DNA of 6,447 nucleotides from Pseudofrankia asymbiotica. Its GTDB lineage: Bacteria; Actinomycetota; Actinomycetes; Frankiales; Frankiaceae. Numbering within the stretch: position 1 is the stretch's first letter; each line of letters begins with the position of its first letter. The notes below the pieces were generated by a model, which ran no database searches, was not told the origin of the DNA, and was given only the letters and a program-made list of their open reading frames with translations. Shown here piece by piece: positions 1-4,985 of this stretch. The translations under genes were made by a program, and so were the position numbers. The stretch covers positions 869 to 7,315 of the forward strand of contig NZ_MOMC01000040.1 of the NCBI RefSeq assembly GCF_001983105.1. Reading direction: 5' to 3'.

Positions 1-118
1 CTTTCGTGGCCTGCCGAGGGGCCTGCGCCGCTGGCTGCCCCGCGCCCTGGGCGCCGGGTTCCTGCGCTGACGGCTGCCCCGAAGACTGCGTGACAGGCTG
101 AGTCGCGGGCTGTGTCAA
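1..118 (-). CDS. Partial unknown gene running off the left edge, Q/P/A-rich N-terminus
   Basis: This is an open minus-strand frame with no stop before the window edge; 39 codons are visible. I do not recognise the family. The visible N-terminus is low complexity, rich in Gln, Pro, Ala, Thr and Gly (it begins LTQPATQPVTQSSGQP), as expected for a disordered segment ahead of a domain outside the window. The TTG at 118 is chosen because a GGGAGG (126-131, minus) lies 7 bases upstream. An in-frame GTG at 124 would sit only one base from that site. The TTG overlaps the stop of the small ORF at 115-237 by 4 bases (TTGA), which suggests coupled translation. The frame stays open upstream of the TTG, so the start is not certain. 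Function is unknown. Confidence 0.45.
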   Translation of the reverse strand, partial: MTQPATQPVTQSSGQPSAQEPGAQGAGQPAAQAPRQATK

Positions 119-237
119 CGCCACCCCTCCCGAATCCTGTTGCCGGAATGACGATGATGAACCGATCTGGCGTGATCGACCGACCCACAGTAATCGCCAA
201 AGCGGCCGGGACCGGCGGATGCGCGCTCGATTTTCAA
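115..237 (-). CDS. Small ORF, 40 codons, with strong ribosome binding site
   Basis: The ORF has a TTG start at 237 and a TGA at 117-115. A perfect AAAGGAGGTG lies upstream at 243-252, with AGGAGG ending 7 bases before the start, the best Shine-Dalgarno match in the window. The peptide begins KIERASAGPGRFGDYCG and is otherwise rich in His, Arg and Ser; I recognise no family. Its stop overlaps the TTG of the left-edge gene by 4 bases. It may be a real small protein or a translated leader that sets expression of the next gene. Third-position GC bias is only moderate, so the case rests on the ribosome binding site and the overlap rather than the peptide. Confidence 0.4.
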   Translation of the reverse strand: MKIERASAGPGRFGDYCGSVDHARSVHHRHSGNRIREGWR

Positions 238-314
238 GGTCGCACCTCCTTTGGTCGGGCCGCCCTGCCCGATCTGGTCGTTTCGTCGCGCCGGACTGTT
301 GTCGGGCTCACCAT
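234..314 (-). CDS. Possible leader peptide, 26 codons
   Basis: An ATG at 314 opens a short frame (MVSPTTVRRDETTRSG at its start) whose TGA overlaps the TTG at 237 by 4 bases (TTGA). This is the same arrangement as the next junction downstream. It contains no good ribosome binding site, only a weak GGAC. It would begin about 33 bases after the possible minus-strand start site near 347. The peptide is Arg/Thr-rich and unrecognised. It may be a chance frame; the repeated TTGA overlap is the only argument for it. Confidence 0.2.
   Translation of the reverse strand: MVSPTTVRRDETTRSGRAARPKEVRP
243..252 (-). promoter_or_regulatory. Near-perfect Shine-Dalgarno site
   Basis: AAAGGAGGTG on the minus strand matches the anti-Shine-Dalgarno of 16S rRNA almost fully. 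It is spaced 7 bases from the TTG at 237 and decides that start. Such a site is unusual in this GC-rich window and is good evidence that the region is translated on the minus strand. Confidence 0.6.
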
Positions 315-332
315 CGCCGCGCGTCCAATGTA

Positions 333-361
333 TTGACCGAACTACCGTGATGTAGTATAGT
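333..361 (+). promoter_or_regulatory. Near-consensus sigma-70-type promoter
   Basis: TTGACC (333-338) and TATAGT (356-361) are separated by exactly 17 bases. Each hexamer differs from the E. coli consensus at one position, which is exceptional in DNA of this composition. Transcription would start around 367-369 and run rightward into a stretch with no clear protein gene. A short inverted repeat (GGCGA/TCGCC, 362-375) sits at the start site. The start of the opposite-strand small ORFs lies just to the left, so this AT-rich patch probably fires in both directions. Confidence 0.6.
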
Positions 362-380
362 GGCGAGGTTTCGCCCTCAA
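354..380 (-). promoter_or_regulatory. Possible divergent promoter for the left-edge genes
   Basis: On the minus strand TATACT (359-354) is a good -10, and TTGAGG (380-375) could be the -35, but the spacer is only 15 bases. The GGCGA/TCGCC inverted repeat fills this spacer. The predicted start near 347 would place a short leader before the small ORFs at 314 and 237. It overlaps the plus-strand promoter's -10, so the two would compete. Confidence 0.3.
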
Positions 381-403
381 GGATACGACACAACTTGCGG
401 TGA

Positions 404-598
404 GTGGGTAGCCAGGCGGCGGCCCGGTTCGACGAGGCGGTTCTCGCTGCACCTGGCCCCCGGGCGGTGACTGATGACCGCCTGGCGGCGGCGCGGATTC
501 CCGCCGGGTCCCGGAGCGTGTCGGCCGGGGAGGCGTTCACCCGATCTCCTGCCTGGTGCCCGACGAATCTCGCTTCGCACAGGGGCGGGCGCGGATGA
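404..598 (+). CDS. Possible small protein, 64 codons, unrecognised
   Basis: A GTG at 404 opens a frame of 64 codons about 36 bases after the predicted start site of the promoter at 333-361. An in-frame TGA lies directly before the GTG, so there is no longer version. The peptide is Ala/Arg-rich and not obviously junk in composition, with roughly three quarters of third positions G or C. That is lower than in the clear genes of this window. There is no ribosome binding site at normal spacing; AAGGA at 379-383 is about 20 bases away. I recognise no domain. It may equally be a chance frame inside a noncoding transcript. Confidence 0.18.
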   Translation: MGSQAAARFDEAVLAAPGPRAVTDDRLAAARIPAGSRSVSAGEAFTRSPAWCPTNLASHRGGRG

Positions 599-615
599 CC
601 GACCGCGGGTCGGTC
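597..615. repeat. Perfect 8-bp inverted repeat
   Basis: GACCGACC (597-604) and GGTCGGTC (608-615) are separated by GCG. The stem is stable on either strand. It lies between the candidate promoter at 333-361 and the stronger hairpin at 688-710. No T-tract follows it on either strand, so it is unlikely to be a terminator alone. Confidence 0.4.
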
Positions 616-687
616 CCCTGGAACTCCCGGTGGTGGATGGAACAGCCCGGGTTCCCGGATGTCACGCTTCGGCTCGCTCCGATCCTC

Positions 688-710
688 GCGGGTCGGCGTG
701 GCTGACCCGC
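688..710 (+). terminator. Terminator-like hairpin
   Basis: GCGGGTCGGC (688-697) pairs with GCTGACCCGC (701-710) through ten pairs, one of them G-U, closing a GTG triloop. On the plus strand it is followed by ATACTTTC, a weak pyrimidine-rich tail. It could end a transcript from the promoter at 333-361. Actinobacterial terminators often lack a U-tract, so the stem alone is acceptable evidence but not proof. Confidence 0.35.
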
Positions 711-715
711 ATACT

Positions 716-1025
716 TTCGCACCTGGGCGACGGCTGGAACGGCGGCACGCGGAGACGACGGCACAAGGACCCTCCGCCCTGCCTGGCCGCACTCGCCCAT
801 AGCGCCCATCTCCTCGCCTGCCGGCGTCACCGGGCCCGGCGAGGCCGAGTCCCCGACGGCGGCGTGATCGTTAGGGGAGCGCAGCCATGGTCGCACGATC
901 TCGCCTCCGCCACCACAACCGCCGCCTTTCTCGTCGAGTGATGATCCGGGGAGCGCCGCGCGCCGGAACGCCCCGGTCATCGGCGGTCCGGCCCGCCGTC
1001 GCGGCGGGTCCCGGACCTCATGGGA
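716..1025. other. Stretch with no convincing gene
   Basis: Frames here are long on both strands only because stops are rare at this base composition. Their peptides are Arg/Pro-rich with poor third-position bias and no domain I know. An ATG at 887 has a good-looking AGGGGAG 7 bases upstream, but its 94-codon frame runs antisense into the end of the downstream minus-strand gene and is Arg-rich. I see no repeats, tRNA or insertion sequence ends. Confidence 0.5.
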
Positions 1026-1030
1026 AACCC

Positions 1031-1054
1031 GGGTTCCGCCGAACGGCGGGAACC
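1031..1054 (-). terminator. Terminator-like hairpin downstream of the kinase-like gene
   Basis: On the minus strand GGTTCCCGCCG pairs with CGGCGGAACC across a TT loop, with a single-base bulge. It is followed by CGGGTTTCCC, which holds a short T run. It lies about 100 bases past the stop of the kinase-like gene, where a terminator is expected. A 10-base palindrome AACCCGGGTT (1026-1035) overlaps its base. Confidence 0.4.
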
Positions 1055-1149
1055 TCGAGCCCCGTGCTCCGGTGTGCCTACCCCCGATGTCCTGGTCCGA
1101 CGCGGACACGTCGGTGTCGAGGAAGACGCTCGTGGGCCCGCTCCGGTTG

Positions 1150-3126
1150 TCAGGCGGCGATGACCCGCTGAGAGATCCGCCAGCCGGCCGTGGTGCGGAC
1201 CAGTGTGACGTCGTTGCGCTCGGGCGCGGCCTGCTCCTTGCGCAGGAGCACCTTGCCGCCCGCGTCCAGGATCTCGTAGGCGCCCAGCTGCTCGGTGACC
1301 CGCAGCACCGCGCGATCCTGGGTCTGCTCGCGGATCTGGAGGTCCAGGACCCGCAACGACAACCCGGAGACGTGGCCGCCCTGGCCGGCGACCTGGCGCA
1401 GGAGTGCCAGGTCGGCGGCGTAGACCGCGCTGCCAACCTCGTAGACGTCCCCGAGCGCGGACTCGTTGACCTGCTCGAAGGCGCGGCCCCTGGCCGCGTC
1501 CAGACCGGCGAGCACCGTCTCCCAGGCCTTCTCCGGCGGCTGGCTCGCCGTCGCGGAGGTCGCCGCCGAGGGCCTGGCCGAGCCCACGCCGCCGGGTGTG
1601 ACCGCCCCGGGTACCGGGGCGCCCACCTCGTCGTGCGTGCCACCTCCGGAGGTGCTCAGCAGCACCGCGGCGACAGCGACCGCGACGAGTCCGACGACCC
1701 CCGTGAGCACGAGCATCGGGCGTGACAGCCGGCCGCGCCCGCGTGCCTCCCGGCTGCCCCGCCGGGGCGTGTGAGCTCGGTTCCGGCCGGCACCCGGCTC
1801 GACCTCGGCGCCAGGACCGCCGGCCCGCGGCGATGTCGCGGGCCGCCGCCCGGCGTCGAGAGGCGAGTCGTCCGTGGGGCGGCCGCCAGGGAACGGCCGG
1901 GGGCCGCGGCCGCGCGGGCGTCCTTCCCCTACCGGGGGTGCCGATCTGGGAGGCCTGGGGAGCCGAGGACCTGGCGGTTCCGGCCGGGGAAGTATCGGCA
2001 GGACGTCGACCTCCGGGTCGACGACGGCCCCCTCGACGACCGTGCCACCAGCCGGGGGCTCGTCGTCCCCGGCGGCTGGGCCGATGATGACGGCGTCGAC
2101 GACGTCGTCATCGTCATCGTCGCGTCCGGTGCCGGTGCCGGTGCCGGTGCCGGTGCCGGTGCCGAACGTCCCGTGGACGGCGCCGCCGGCGTACCTGTCG
2201 TATCCGTCGTCCTCGTCGTGCCCGCCCTCCCCGCCCGGGCCGCCAGGCTCCGCCTCGGTGGCCCGCGCCCGGGCGTCGTCCGTGGCCAGAAGGCCGGCGC
2301 CGCCCTGGGGCCGAGGTTCCTCGTTGGGGGGCGGCACGGGTGGGGGAGGGTCGATCATCTGGACGGGAGCGGGACGGGCGCTGTGCGCGAGCGCCGAGGC
2401 CAGCTCCGCGGCGGTCGGCCGTCTGCCCGGGTCCGGCACCAGGGCGGTCGCCACGGCCACGGCCACCGCCGCGGCATCCGGCCCGGTCGCCCGCGCCATC
2501 GTGTCGAGCAACAGGTCCGCGACGTCGTACACGTCGCCCGCCGCCGTCGGCGCGGGCCCGCCGGCCGCGAGCGCGCGCAGCGCCGCGACGCCGATCCCGG
2601 CGAGCTGGGGCCGGCCGTTCGGCTCCAGCAGGATGTCGGCCGGGGTGAGCGTGCCGTGCGCGAGGCCGGCCTCGTGCGTGGCCGCCAACGCCTGCGCGAT
2701 CGGCAGGCCGACCGTGACGACCTCGCCTGGCTCCAGCCGGTCACGCGCGGCGAGCAGCCTGCGCAGGCTCACGGCCTCCGGTACCCGAGCCATCACCACC
2801 GCGAGGCCGTCGTCGACCTCCTCCACCGCGAGCACCGGCACCAGGTGGGCATGGCGCAGCTGGATGAGGCGCCGCCCCGCGGCGGCTGCCCGGCCCCGCC
2901 TGACAGGGTCGGCCGGCAGCCGGATCAGCCGGACCACGCACGGGGTGGCGTCGTCGTCGAGCGTCGCGGCCCAGACCTCGCCGGCACCCGCGTCGCCCGG
3001 CCATCCCCCGAGCGTCACCCCTGGCACGGTCGGCGGCGCGGGCGTCTCCGCCCCGCCCGGCGGCCCCAGCTCGTCCGGGCCGTCGGGCGGGGGAGGTTCT
3101 GTCCCATAACCGTGGGTCGACGTCAC
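1150..3126 (-). CDS. Membrane-anchored pseudokinase-like protein
   Basis: The product is 658 residues from the GTG at 3126. Residues about 37-250 look like a Ser/Thr protein kinase fold with ruined catalysis. The glycine-rich loop remnant ends GAGEVWAA, the ATP-binding Lys is Arg66 (CVVRLIRL), HRDLKPxN has become HGTLTPADI (157-165) and DFG has become AGI. A Pro/Gly/Asp-rich linker follows, with a Gly-Thr repeat at 322-334 and six Asp after it. One membrane helix lies at about 471-490, and a C-terminal domain at about 533-658 ends GWRISQRVIAA and is probably extracytoplasmic and NTF2-like. By analogy with the kinase-like domain of mycobacterial MviN, it may bind partners rather than phosphorylate. 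The GTG at 3126 is preferred because third-position GC falls sharply upstream. No clear Shine-Dalgarno precedes it. In-frame alternatives are ATG 3198 and GTG 3288, the latter with GAGGGAG 9 bases upstream. Confidence 0.8.
   Translation of the reverse strand: MTSTHGYGTEPPPPDGPDELGPPGGAETPAPPTVPGVTLGGWPGDAGAGEVWAATLDDDATPCVVRLIRLPADPVRRGRAAAAGRRLIQLRHAHLVPVLAVEEVDDGLAVVMARVPEAVSLRRLLAARDRLEPGEVVTVGLPIAQALAATHEAGLAHGTLTPADILLEPNGRPQLAGIGVAALRALAAGGPAPTAAGDVYDVADLLLDTMARATGPDAAAVAVAVATALVPDPGRRPTAAELASALAHSARPAPVQMIDPPPPVPPPNEEPRPQGGAGLLATDDARARATEAEPGGPGGEGGHDEDDGYDRYAGGAVHGTFGTGTGTGTGTGTGRDDDDDDVVDAVIIGPAAGDDEPPAGGTVVEGAVVDPEVDVLPILPRPEPPGPRLPRPPRSAPPVGEGRPRGRGPRPFPGGRPTDDSPLDAGRRPATSPRAGGPGAEVEPGAGRNRAHTPRRGSREARGRGRLSRPMLVLTGVVGLVAVAVAAVLLSTSGGGTHDEVGAPVPGAVTPGGVGSARPSAATSATASQPPEKAWETVLAGLDAARGRAFEQVNESALGDVYEVGSAVYAADLALLRQVAGQGGHVSGLSLRVLDLQIREQTQDRAVLRVTEQLGAYEILDAGGKVLLRKEQAAPERNDVTLVRTTAGWRISQRVIAA
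2126..2164. repeat. CCGGTG hexanucleotide tandem repeat, about 6.5 copies
   Basis: Six exact CCGGTG units followed by CCG lie inside the pseudokinase-like gene and encode the Gly-Thr dipeptide run on the minus strand. A GTC/ATC-rich stretch (2095-2122) encodes the adjacent Asp run. Since the unit is 6 bases, slippage would change linker length by two residues per copy without breaking the frame. Confidence 0.9.
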
Positions 3127-3178
3127 AAACCGCGACGCTGGCCGATTGGGATAGCGATGTCCCGAGTTCCGCGCAAGT

Positions 3179-3187
3179 TGTGGATAA
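3179..3187 (-). promoter_or_regulatory. DnaA-box-like 9-mer
   Basis: TTATCCACA on the minus strand equals the E. coli R1-type DnaA box exactly. It sits upstream of the preferred start of the pseudokinase-like gene, near its possible -35. It is single: I see no cluster, dnaA, dnaN or AT-rich unwinding region, so this is not an origin. DnaA could act here as a transcription factor, or the match could be chance. Confidence 0.35.
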
Positions 3188-3393
3188 CTTCCTGCCATGC
3201 GGCGCTGATCCCGCCCGCACCCATCACCCAGGCGGGCCAGCGCGGCACCACGGCACCGGCGCGTCGGTCCGATCCGTCGCTCGGCCACCCATCAGGACTC
3301 CCTCGCGGAACCTGCTGGCTGGCCTGCCGACGCGCGGCTTGGCTACGCCGGTCCGCGAGGATCAGCGGGAGCCCCCCGGATAGGTTGGAGATC

Positions 3394-3421
3394 GAGGCCG
3401 GACCGGCCCAGGTCCGGCCTC
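3394..3421. repeat. Perfect 11-bp inverted repeat ahead of peptidase E
   Basis: GAGGCCGGACC (3394-3404) and GGTCCGGCCTC (3411-3421) are exact inverted copies with a GGCCCA loop. The repeat lies 10 bases before the peptidase ribosome binding site and just after a possible -10 (TAGGTT, 3381-3386). It could be an operator at the start site or a hairpin at the 5' end of the messenger that controls translation or stability. No T-tract follows, so a terminator is less likely. Confidence 0.6.
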
Positions 3422-3431
3422 GGACTGGACT

Positions 3432-3440
3432 GGAGTGGAG
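3432..3440 (+). promoter_or_regulatory. Doubled ribosome binding site of peptidase E
   Basis: Two GGAG copies (3432-3435 and 3437-3440) lie in a short ACTGG/TGGAG repetitive run. The second is 7 bases from the GTG at 3448 and sets the start of the peptidase gene. Confidence 0.6.
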
Positions 3441-3447
3441 TGCAGCG

Positions 3448-4179
3448 GTGAACATCCTCGCGACGAGCGGCGGTTATCGCCCGGACGGGCGTTACGGTGC
3501 CCGGATCGGGCCGCTGATCGAGCACGCGATCGCGCTGTCGGACGCCGGTGACCGGCCGCGGGTATGCCTGCTGGAGACCGCGCTCGGCGACGACTCGGCG
3601 GCCTACGCCCGCTGGTACGCGGCGATGTCACGCGACCGTCCCGACGTGCGGGCCAGCCACCTGGCGCTGTTCCCGATGCCGAACGTGGACGACATCCGCG
3701 CGCACCTGCTCGGCCAGGACGTCATCTGGGTCGGCGGCGGGAGCGTCGCGAACCTGCTCGCGGTGTGGCGCGCGCACGGGCTGCCGGAGATCCTGGCCGA
3801 GGCGTGGCGTGCCGGGGTGGTGCTCGCGGGCGTGTCGGCCGGCTCGCTGTGCTGGCATGTCGGCGGTACGACCGACTCCTTCGGCCCCGACCTGCGGCCG
3901 GTGACCAACGGCCTGGCGCTGTTGCCGTTCAGCAACACCCCGCACTACGACTCCGAGGCCGCCCGCCGCCCGCTTTACCAGAAGCTCGTCGGCGACGGCG
4001 TGCTGCCCGCGGGCTGGGCCACCGACGACGGGGCCGGCCTGCACTTCCGCGGCACGCAGCTGGTCGAGGCCGTCGCCGACCGGCCGAAGGCGAAGGCCTG
4101 GCGGGTCGAGCTCGGGCAGGACGGCGCGGTCGTCGAGACGGCCGTCGAGCCCCGCCTCCTCCCCGACCCGCGCGGCTAG
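3448..4179 (+). CDS. Peptidase E-like protein, family S51
   Basis: The 243-residue protein matches the class I glutamine-amidotransferase-like fold of peptidase E, a cytosolic serine peptidase that in Salmonella cleaves N-terminal aspartyl dipeptides. The nucleophile is Ser130 in the elbow AGVSAGSLCWH (127-137), the His is His166 in NTPHYD, and Asp143 (TTDSFG) is the likely acid, spaced much as in the Salmonella Ser-Asp-His triad. VWVGGG-type residues appear as VIWVGGGSVANLLAVW (92-107). Length is normal for the family and there is no signal peptide. The start is GTG 3448 because GGAG lies 7 bases upstream and the family N-terminus (NILATSGGY) follows at once. It is divergent from the pseudokinase-like gene and 104 bases upstream of lipB. 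Substrate specificity cannot be read from the sequence; many actinobacterial members are uncharacterised. The upstream continuation of this open frame on the plus strand is antisense to the pseudokinase-like gene and not coding. Confidence 0.9.
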   Translation: MNILATSGGYRPDGRYGARIGPLIEHAIALSDAGDRPRVCLLETALGDDSAAYARWYAAMSRDRPDVRASHLALFPMPNVDDIRAHLLGQDVIWVGGGSVANLLAVWRAHGLPEILAEAWRAGVVLAGVSAGSLCWHVGGTTDSFGPDLRPVTNGLALLPFSNTPHYDSEAARRPLYQKLVGDGVLPAGWATDDGAGLHFRGTQLVEAVADRPKAKAWRVELGQDGAVVETAVEPRLLPDPRG

Positions 4180-4227
4180 CCGCAGCCCTTCACCCGTTCC
4201 GCTTCTGCCGGGCCCGGCGCGAGGGGT

Positions 4228-4263
4228 CCCCGTAGATCTTTGCGCCAGCAAAAATCTACGGGG
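4228..4263. repeat. Near-perfect 16-bp palindrome upstream of lipB
   Basis: The arms CCCCGTAGATCTTTGC (4228-4243) and GCAAAAATCTACGGGG (4248-4263) differ from perfect complementarity at one position and enclose a GCCA loop. It lies between peptidase E and lipB, ending 7 bases before the probable lipB -10 (TAGGCT). The half-sites contain AT-rich cores, unlike surrounding DNA. Three readings fit: an operator over the -35 region of lipB, a bidirectional terminator for the peptidase gene, or one copy of a dispersed palindromic repeat. Confidence 0.85.
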
Positions 4264-4270
4264 TAGCAGG

Positions 4271-4276
4271 TAGGCT
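4271..4276 (+). promoter_or_regulatory. Probable lipB -10 element; transcript may be leaderless
   Basis: TAGGCT fits the actinobacterial TAnnnT -10. It ends 7 bases before the lipB GTG, so transcription would begin at or within a base or two of the start codon, giving a leaderless messenger, which is common in actinobacteria. The -35 position falls inside the right arm of the palindrome and has no TTGACA-like hexamer. An alternative is that AGGTAGG (4268-4274) is simply the ribosome binding site, 9 bases from the GTG. Confidence 0.45.
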
Positions 4277-4283
4277 CGGGCGG

Positions 4284-4985
4284 GTGGATGTCCTGCGGTT
4301 GTCCGTTGTGCCGTATGTCGAGGCGTGGGATCTGCAGCGTGACCTGGCGGCGAGGCGAGCCGCGGGGGACGCGCCGGACACGCTGATCCTGCTGGAACAC
4401 CCCGACGTCTACACCGCCGGCCGGCGCACCGAGGCCTGGGAGCGCCCGGTCGACGGCACCCCGGTCGTCGACGTCGACCGAGGCGGCAAGATCACCTGGC
4501 ATGGCCCGGGTCAGCTGGTCGGCTACCCGATCGTGGCGCTGCCCCGGCCGCTCGACGTGGTCGCCTACGTCAGGGCACTGGAGGACGCGATGATCGCCGT
4601 CTGTGGCGAGTTCGGTGTGCCGACCCACCGGGTCGAGGGGCGCTCGGGCGTCTGGACGCTGGACGACGAGCGAAAGCTCGGCGCCATCGGCATCCGGGTC
4701 CGCAAGGGCGTCACCTACCACGGGGTCGCGCTGAACTGCTGCCCCGACCTGGGAGCCTTCGGCCGGATCGTCCCCTGCGGGATCACCGACGCGAGCGCGG
4801 GCAGCCTCACCGGCGAGCTGGGCCGGACGGTCACCGTCGCCGAGGTCCGGCCGGTCGTCGAGCGGCACCTGCTCCACCATCTCGGCCACTTCCTCGCCGG
4901 CGGCAGCCCGTCGGAAGGGGACGGCGCGATCAGGCCGGCGGGCGCGGTCCGGACGGCGCCCGAGCCGGCGGCGGTGCCCGCGTGA
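4284..4985 (+). CDS. lipB: Octanoyltransferase LipB
   Basis: The 233-residue protein transfers the octanoyl group from octanoyl-acyl carrier protein to a lysine of lipoyl domains in 2-oxoacid dehydrogenases and the glycine cleavage H protein, the first step of lipoate assembly. The family signatures are all present: [13 protein letters not shown] (37-49), [12 protein letters not shown] (66-77) with GYP after it, the catalytic Lys131 in [16 protein letters not shown] (146-152) and the acyl-carrying Cys165 in IVPCGITD. These correspond to Lys142 and Cys176 of the M. tuberculosis enzyme. The last 28 or so residues are a low-complexity Ala/Pro/Gly tail. The start is GTG 4284; the ATG at 4288 is out of frame. 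The stop overlaps the lipA start by GTGA, so the two are translationally coupled. Confidence 0.97.
   Translation: MDVLRLSVVPYVEAWDLQRDLAARRAAGDAPDTLILLEHPDVYTAGRRTEAWERPVDGTPVVDVDRGGKITWHGPGQLVGYPIVALPRPLDVVAYVRALEDAMIAVCGEFGVPTHRVEGRSGVWTLDDERKLGAIGIRVRKGVTYHGVALNCCPDLGAFGRIVPCGITDASAGSLTGELGRTVTVAEVRPVVERHLLHHLGHFLAGGSPSEGDGAIRPAGAVRTAPEPAAVPA

Larger units (their letters stand above)
368..712 (+). ncRNA. Candidate structured noncoding transcript
   Basis: A strong plus-strand promoter leads into this stretch, which has no convincing protein gene but several possible RNA stems. These are a 9-bp pairing of 411-419 with 478-486, enclosing 422-427/460-465 and 433-436/443-446, then an 8-bp stem with a 3-base loop at 597-615. 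The last is a 10-bp stem (one G-U pair) with a GTG loop at 688-710, followed by ATACTTTC as a weak T-rich tail that could end transcription. In GC-rich DNA such stems also arise by chance, so this stays a hypothesis. An alternative reading is the 64-codon ORF at 404-598. Confidence 0.22.
3127..3447. promoter_or_regulatory. Divergent intergenic region between the pseudokinase-like gene and peptidase E
   Basis: This region should hold both promoters. For the minus-strand gene, a weak pair TTGCGC/TATCCC with a 17-base spacer lies at about 3149-3177, giving a short leader to the GTG at 3126. For the plus-strand peptidase gene, TAGGTT (3381-3386) fits the actinobacterial TAnnnT -10, with no clear -35. 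The part nearest the minus-strand gene is less GC-rich than the rest of the window. It also holds a DnaA-box-like 9-mer and a perfect hairpin, listed separately. Confidence 0.4.

Noticed and set aside
422..440. GGTTCGA resembling a tRNA T-loop
   Set aside because: The base after the loop cannot pair with the G before it, and no acceptor, D or anticodon arm can be placed.
887..1171. 94-codon plus-strand ORF with AGGGGAG 7 bases upstream of its ATG
   Set aside because: The peptide is very Arg-rich, third-position GC is only about two thirds, and it runs antisense into the pseudokinase-like gene.
537..1643. 368-codon minus-strand frame
   Set aside because: It overlaps the pseudokinase-like C-terminus in another frame, has Arg/Pro-rich low-quality peptide and no domain.
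2126..2164. Short tandem units as a CRISPR array
   Set aside because: Units are 6 bases with no spacers and lie within a coding frame.
3179..3187. Replication origin
   Set aside because: Only one DnaA box and no dnaA/dnaN, box cluster or AT-rich unwinding region.
1771..3447. Long plus-strand open frame leading into the peptidase gene
   Set aside because: It is antisense to the pseudokinase-like gene. The family N-terminus and ribosome binding site place the true start at 3448.
4228..4263. Classical rho-independent terminator of the peptidase gene
   Set aside because: No T-tract follows the stem on either strand. A terminator role remains possible but is not the best-supported reading.
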